Source: an uncultured Lachnospiraceae bacterium
Lineage (GTDB): Bacteria; Bacillota; Clostridia; Lachnospirales; Lachnospiraceae
Length of the DNA stretch: 64,000 bases
Direction: 5' to 3'
NCBI GenBank assembly: GCA_934294885.1
Contig: CAKRAK010000001.1
Coordinates: 62,001-126,000 of the forward strand
Below, in pieces: positions 60,268 to 64,000 of this stretch (its first letter is position 1; every line of letters begins with the position of its first letter). Below the pieces are notes generated by a model, which saw only the letters and a program-made list of their open reading frames with translations, was not told where the DNA came from and did not search any database. The translations under genes were made by a program, and so were the position numbers.

Positions 60268-62562
60268 TTAATTTAATCTCACCTTTGTTCCGGAAACGTT
60301 ACGATTTGTGTGCTTAATCCTGGTAAACGGATATTCTTCTTCACCGACTTTGAAATTCTCGCTGACAGGTCCTGTAACTGCATAATCCACATAATCATCC
60401 TTTGCAAGACGAATCAATCCAAGACCGGATGCACTCTTTCCCTGAATAGAAATCTCATCTACATCGGTTCTGACATAATAGCCATTATTGGACTTGACCA
60501 CAATCTGATCTCCATCCTCTACCGCACTGATAAATGCAATCGCCTCGGACGCCTTTGCCGCCTGACTGATTTTTCTTGTTACATCAAATTCCGCTCCGTC
60601 TACCCGCTTCGCCTTACCGTTGGCAAATACAAATAATAATGTTTTGTTCATCATCTCCTCAATAGAATCCATATATAAGATATTGGCATCATGACCCATA
60701 CCACAACATTCAAATATCTGGATACCTTTATCTGACAGTTTACCTCCAACAGTAACGGTTTTTGTCTTTTTCGCCGTATTCTTCTTATTAATCATCTTGA
60801 TCAAGTCTGTTACCTTAATCGTATACATCTGATTCTCATCCGTAAAGATTCCAATACGGTCTGCTGTAGACATCTTGGCATAACAACGATACTCTTTTTG
60901 AATCTGTTCATAATTTTTCTCAAAGACAGACTGGTCTACAATCTTAATATAGAAGAACCGGTCAATCAAAACTGCAATATCCTGTTTGACAAATTCAACC
61001 TTTTTCAGCTTAACCTCTCCGAAATCTTCAATCTTTGTCTTTCTCGGTACTGCATAACGGGCTTTGATATCCTGTAAATCACGAATCATTCTTGCATCCA
61101 TCTTCTTTGGAGAGCCAAGAAGTGTTGTATATTCTTTAATCTTCTTTTCAGCGTCCTGAATATCTTTTTTCAAAGCCTCTAACTCTAATCCAATTAACTG
61201 GGACAGCTGCATGGCAAGAATGGCATCTGTCTGACGTTCCGTAAAATGAAGCTGTTTGGCATCATCCTCTGAACCCTTGTAACGGAATGTAATCTTTGAT
61301 GTATCTCCATGCATGAGACATGCTTTTGCATCGGCCCTCTTCTTCGAACCTCTTAAAATCTCAATAATCAGATCAATACAGTCAACCGCCTCTGCCAGTC
61401 CGCTTTTTACTTCTAAAATATCCTGCTGTTCTTTTAACAGCTTGGAATATTTTTTGTTATAATTGTCTGTCTTAAATTCGGTATAGAGCTTGAGAATCCT
61501 CTTTATACCCATTACCTCTGCTGTTCCCTTGTTCAGACAGTTGATATTCACACCATAGGTCTCTTCTAATCCGGTTTTCTTCATGAGAATATCAATGATT
61601 TCCTGAATCTGTTCATCCGTTGTTCCACGCTTAACATCAATTGCAAAGCAGGTTTCATCCTGACTGCTTCGGTCTGCCACATCATCAATCTTATCCAATA
61701 CGGCATATTCCCTCTTTCGGCACAGCTCCGCAACCGTCTGCATAAACTGATAGGTGCTGCCAATCATGGTGTACGGAATCTCAGTTAAACAGATGGACTT
61801 TCTGCCATATCCAGCATCCCGGATTTCAATCTTACCTCTGACCCGCAGCTTGCCAAGTCCGGTCTCGTAAGTCTCTAATAACAATTCCTTTGAAGCGTTA
61901 ATATAACCTCCGGTAGGAAAATCCGGTCCCGGCATTACCTCCAACAACTCCTCAGTGGTGACATCCCCATGCTTTTCAATGTATAAAACAGTGGCATCAA
62001 TTACCTCTCCCAGATTATGGGGAGGAATATTGGTTGCCATACCAACGGCGATTCCCTTTGCTCCGCTAATCAACATATTAGGAACCTGGAATGGTAATAC
62101 CGTAGGTTCCGACTCTGTTTCATCAAAGTTCGGAACAAATTCGTCTTTGTAGTATTTTAAATCATTCATACATACAGTTTCCGTATATTCAGCAATACGC
62201 GCCTCCGTATATCGCATGGCGGCAGCTCCGGAACCGTCCTCGGCACCAAAATTACCATGAGGATCGATCAACGGTACATTCAGCTTCCATGACTGTGCCA
62301 AATTAACCAGTGCTTCGTAAATAGAGGAATCCCCATGAGGATGATATTTACCCATGGTATCACCTACAATACGGGCACATTTACGATGAGGTGTATTGGA
62401 TCTTGTTAACTGACTGGTTGCATATATGACTCTTCTTTGAACTGGTTTTAATCCATCTCTAACATCCGGAAGGGCACGATCTGTAATAACACTCATAGCA
62501 TAATCTACATATGCCTGTCCCATTTCCGATTCAAATTCGACTTCCTGTAATTTTTCACTCAT
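60268..62562 (-). CDS. parC: Type IIA topoisomerase A subunit (ParC-type)
   Basis: This 764-residue subunit cuts and rejoins DNA. The catalytic tyrosine is in AAAMRYTEARIA (Tyr118), and the winged-helix region KYHPHGDSSIYEAL has Ser-Ile-Tyr-Glu, with Glu as in ParC where GyrA usually has Asp. The C-terminal ~500-764 is a beta-pinwheel-like domain without a clear GyrA box (QRRGGKG), which favours topoisomerase IV (chromosome decatenation) over gyrase. The B subunit gene is directly upstream. Gyrase may be encoded elsewhere near the origin. Confidence 0.88.
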   Translation of the reverse strand: MSEKLQEVEFESEMGQAYVDYAMSVITDRALPDVRDGLKPVQRRVIYATSQLTRSNTPHRKCARIVGDTMGKYHPHGDSSIYEALVNLAQSWKLNVPLIDPHGNFGAEDGSGAAAMRYTEARIAEYTETVCMNDLKYYKDEFVPNFDETESEPTVLPFQVPNMLISGAKGIAVGMATNIPPHNLGEVIDATVLYIEKHGDVTTEELLEVMPGPDFPTGGYINASKELLLETYETGLGKLRVRGKIEIRDAGYGRKSICLTEIPYTMIGSTYQFMQTVAELCRKREYAVLDKIDDVADRSSQDETCFAIDVKRGTTDEQIQEIIDILMKKTGLEETYGVNINCLNKGTAEVMGIKRILKLYTEFKTDNYNKKYSKLLKEQQDILEVKSGLAEAVDCIDLIIEILRGSKKRADAKACLMHGDTSKITFRYKGSEDDAKQLHFTERQTDAILAMQLSQLIGLELEALKKDIQDAEKKIKEYTTLLGSPKKMDARMIRDLQDIKARYAVPRKTKIEDFGEVKLKKVEFVKQDIAVLIDRFFYIKIVDQSVFEKNYEQIQKEYRCYAKMSTADRIGIFTDENQMYTIKVTDLIKMINKKNTAKKTKTVTVGGKLSDKGIQIFECCGMGHDANILYMDSIEEMMNKTLLFVFANGKAKRVDGAEFDVTRKISQAAKASEAIAFISAVEDGDQIVVKSNNGYYVRTDVDEISIQGKSASGLGLIRLAKDDYVDYAVTGPVSENFKVGEEEYPFTRIKHTNRNVSGTKVRLN

Positions 62563-62658
62563 ACTCTTATCCTTTATTCTCTATCTCACTACTGATATGG
62601 AATCACACAAAATCATTAAATTCCATATATCTTACAAACGTACATATATAAGCCGGTA

Positions 62659-64000
62659 TTATAAATCCAGCACCGCTTCTTTGGAATGTTCGTTAATGTA
62701 TGCCTTTCTTGGTGCTACATCACTTCCCATTAAAACAGAGGTTAACTGATTCGCCTCCATCTGGCTGGAAATACTCACTCTTTTTAAAATACGGGTTTCC
62801 GGATTCATGGTTGTATCCCACAGCTGGGAAGCATCCATCTCTCCAAGACCTTTGTATCGCTGTACCACATATTTTTTCTTATGGGAATTACGATACTTTT
62901 CAAGCTCTGCATCGGAGTACAGATAAGCTACTGTCTTATCCCCTTCCTTAATACCGTATAGTGGGGGATTTGCCAGATATACATGGCCTTCCGTGATCAG
63001 CTCCGGCATATACCGATAGAAAAATGTCAGCATCAAGGTGGCAATGTGAGCGCCATCCACATCCGCATCTGTCATAATAATGATTTTATCATAATTCAGC
63101 TTCGTAATATCAAAATCCCGTCCAAAGCCTTCTCCAACGCCACATCCAAAGGCATAAATCATAGTTTGAATCTCTGCATTGGACAATACGCTGTCTGATT
63201 TTTGTTTTTCTACATTCAAAATCTTACCTCGAAGTGGTAAAATTGCCTGATATTTACGATTACGAGCCTTCTTGGCAGAACCACCTGCGGAATCACCCTC
63301 TACTATAAATATCTCACATTTATCCGATTCACTGGATTCCTGTTTTGCCAGCTTTCCGTTGCTTTCAAAGGACATCTTGCCGAGATTTACTTTTGACTTT
63401 TCTTTTGCCTTTCTCTTGGAAATCTCAACCGCCCGGTCTGCTATGGTCTTTAACACCTCGTAATTACGGTCAAAATAAACCGTAAGCTGCTCCTTTACAA
63501 TATCCTCTACCGCTTTTGTAACATCGGTGTTGGACAATTTGGTTTTTGTCTGACCCTCAAACTGTGGATCCGGATGTTTAATGGAAATGACTGCCTGCAT
63601 ACCGGTACGAATGTCCGAACCGGTCAGATTGGAATCCTTTTCCTTTAAAAGAGCCAATTCATTTCTTGCATAATTATTGATGAGCTTGGCAAATGCAGAC
63701 TTGAAAGCCGCAACATGGGTACCACCGTCCGGATTGGTAATATTATTGGTAAAACCAATTATCGTCTCATCCCCATCCTCTGTCATCAGAAATGCAATAT
63801 CTGCCTTAATCTCATTGGATTCTCCGGAAACAGATATGGTCGGTGTTGTAAAGGTAAGCCCCTCTGATATATCCTGCACAAATGCGGTTAATCCTCCCGG
63901 CTGATGGAAAACAACCGGCTCCTGACCATCCCGCTTATTCTGAAATGTAATAGTCAGATTAGGATTCAGATATGCCGTTTCCTTAATACGCTGCTTAATG
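62659..64000 (-). CDS. parE: Type IIA topoisomerase B subunit (ParE-type), N-terminus outside window
   Basis: The frame is open from the right edge to the stop at 62659, giving about 447 residues of the C-terminal two-thirds. It includes part of the transducer domain (TYLNP/ITFQNKRDG region, FHQPGGLTAFV) and the TOPRIM domain with EGDSAGGSAKKARNR, LPLRGKILNVEKQ and TDADVDGAHI, which bind the Mg2+ ions used for DNA cleavage. The C-terminal YKGLGEMDASQLWDTTM is typical of GyrB/ParE. Pairing with the ParC-type gene 96 bp downstream suggests ParE, but gyrase B cannot be excluded from this portion. Confidence 0.88.
   Translation of the reverse strand, partial: IKQRIKETAYLNPNLTITFQNKRDGQEPVVFHQPGGLTAFVQDISEGLTFTTPTISVSGESNEIKADIAFLMTEDGDETIIGFTNNITNPDGGTHVAAFKSAFAKLINNYARNELALLKEKDSNLTGSDIRTGMQAVISIKHPDPQFEGQTKTKLSNTDVTKAVEDIVKEQLTVYFDRNYEVLKTIADRAVEISKRKAKEKSKVNLGKMSFESNGKLAKQESSESDKCEIFIVEGDSAGGSAKKARNRKYQAILPLRGKILNVEKQKSDSVLSNAEIQTMIYAFGCGVGEGFGRDFDITKLNYDKIIIMTDADVDGAHIATLMLTFFYRYMPELITEGHVYLANPPLYGIKEGDKTVAYLYSDAELEKYRNSHKKKYVVQRYKGLGEMDASQLWDTTMNPETRILKRVSISSQMEANQLTSVLMGSDVAPRKAYINEHSKEAVLDL

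Overview
This 64 kb window is ordinary chromosome from a low-GC, spore-forming Gram-positive anaerobe, most likely a member of the Lachnospiraceae (Clostridia; Roseburia/Agathobacter/Lachnospira relatives). The evidence is strong AGGAGG-type ribosome sites, A/T-rich sigma-A promoters, spore maturation genes spmA/spmB, the ispF-cysS-mrnC-rlmB-sigH order typical of Firmicutes, a four-subunit 2-oxoacid:ferredoxin oxidoreductase, a single-chain PurL, and families common in that group (DUF2225, DUF4250, DUF1292, DUF4125/DUF4037, TIGR02206). I see no phage, transposase, integrase, CRISPR array or rRNA.

Layout. 1-5 kb: a large unknown protein running off the left edge, an acidic membrane-anchored protein, a SAM methyltransferase and Hsp33. 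5-10 kb: an operon of a giant J-like/TPR protein, an overlapping 50-residue ORF and a small membrane protein, then a DMT transporter and a PAP2 phosphatase. 10-17.5 kb: YebC, a CbbX/SpoVK-type AAA+ ATPase with a LysR regulator, SerS, glycogen synthase, a YfbR-like HD phosphohydrolase and a PaaI-like thioesterase. 17.6-28 kb: tRNA-Gly, DUF2225, GlnS, tRNA-Thr, the sigH-rlmB-mrnC-cysS-ispF cluster, PepD, ArgJ and DUF4250. 28-37.6 kb: a patatin-like protein, an AI-2E-type permease, SPFH and NfeD proteins, Apt, a structured intergenic element, SpmB/SpmA, a TIGR02206 protein and the DUF4125/TPR-DUF4037 pair. 37.6-44 kb: a lipoprotein and hybrid histidine kinase operon and a Na+/alanine symporter. 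44-51 kb: the PorC-D-A-B operon, a CBS/CorC protein, an EndoA/MazF toxin without an adjacent antitoxin, alanine racemase and NAD(P)HX repair. 51-60 kb: PurL, CheY, a CheX-like fusion, a GGDEF-EAL protein and DUF1292. 60-64 kb: a small protein and ParC/ParE-type topoisomerase subunits, the last truncated by the window edge.

The coding content is mostly housekeeping: translation (serS, glnS, cysS, rlmB, mrnC), purine supply (purL, apt), the cell envelope (alr, PAP2) and energy metabolism (por). Less ordinary parts are a surface-sensing cassette (lipoprotein with a 5'-nucleotidase-like C-terminus plus hybrid kinase), a TPR-nucleotidyltransferase pair of unknown role, and several structured intergenic sequences: a dispersed hairpin repeat with apparent covariation, a ~140-nt rod-like fold-back, a perfect 50-bp palindrome, and a three-way-junction-like element.

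Promoter calls rest on -35/-10 matches with 17-18 nt spacing read by eye. Function names rest on recognised motifs and remembered family sequences, with no database search.
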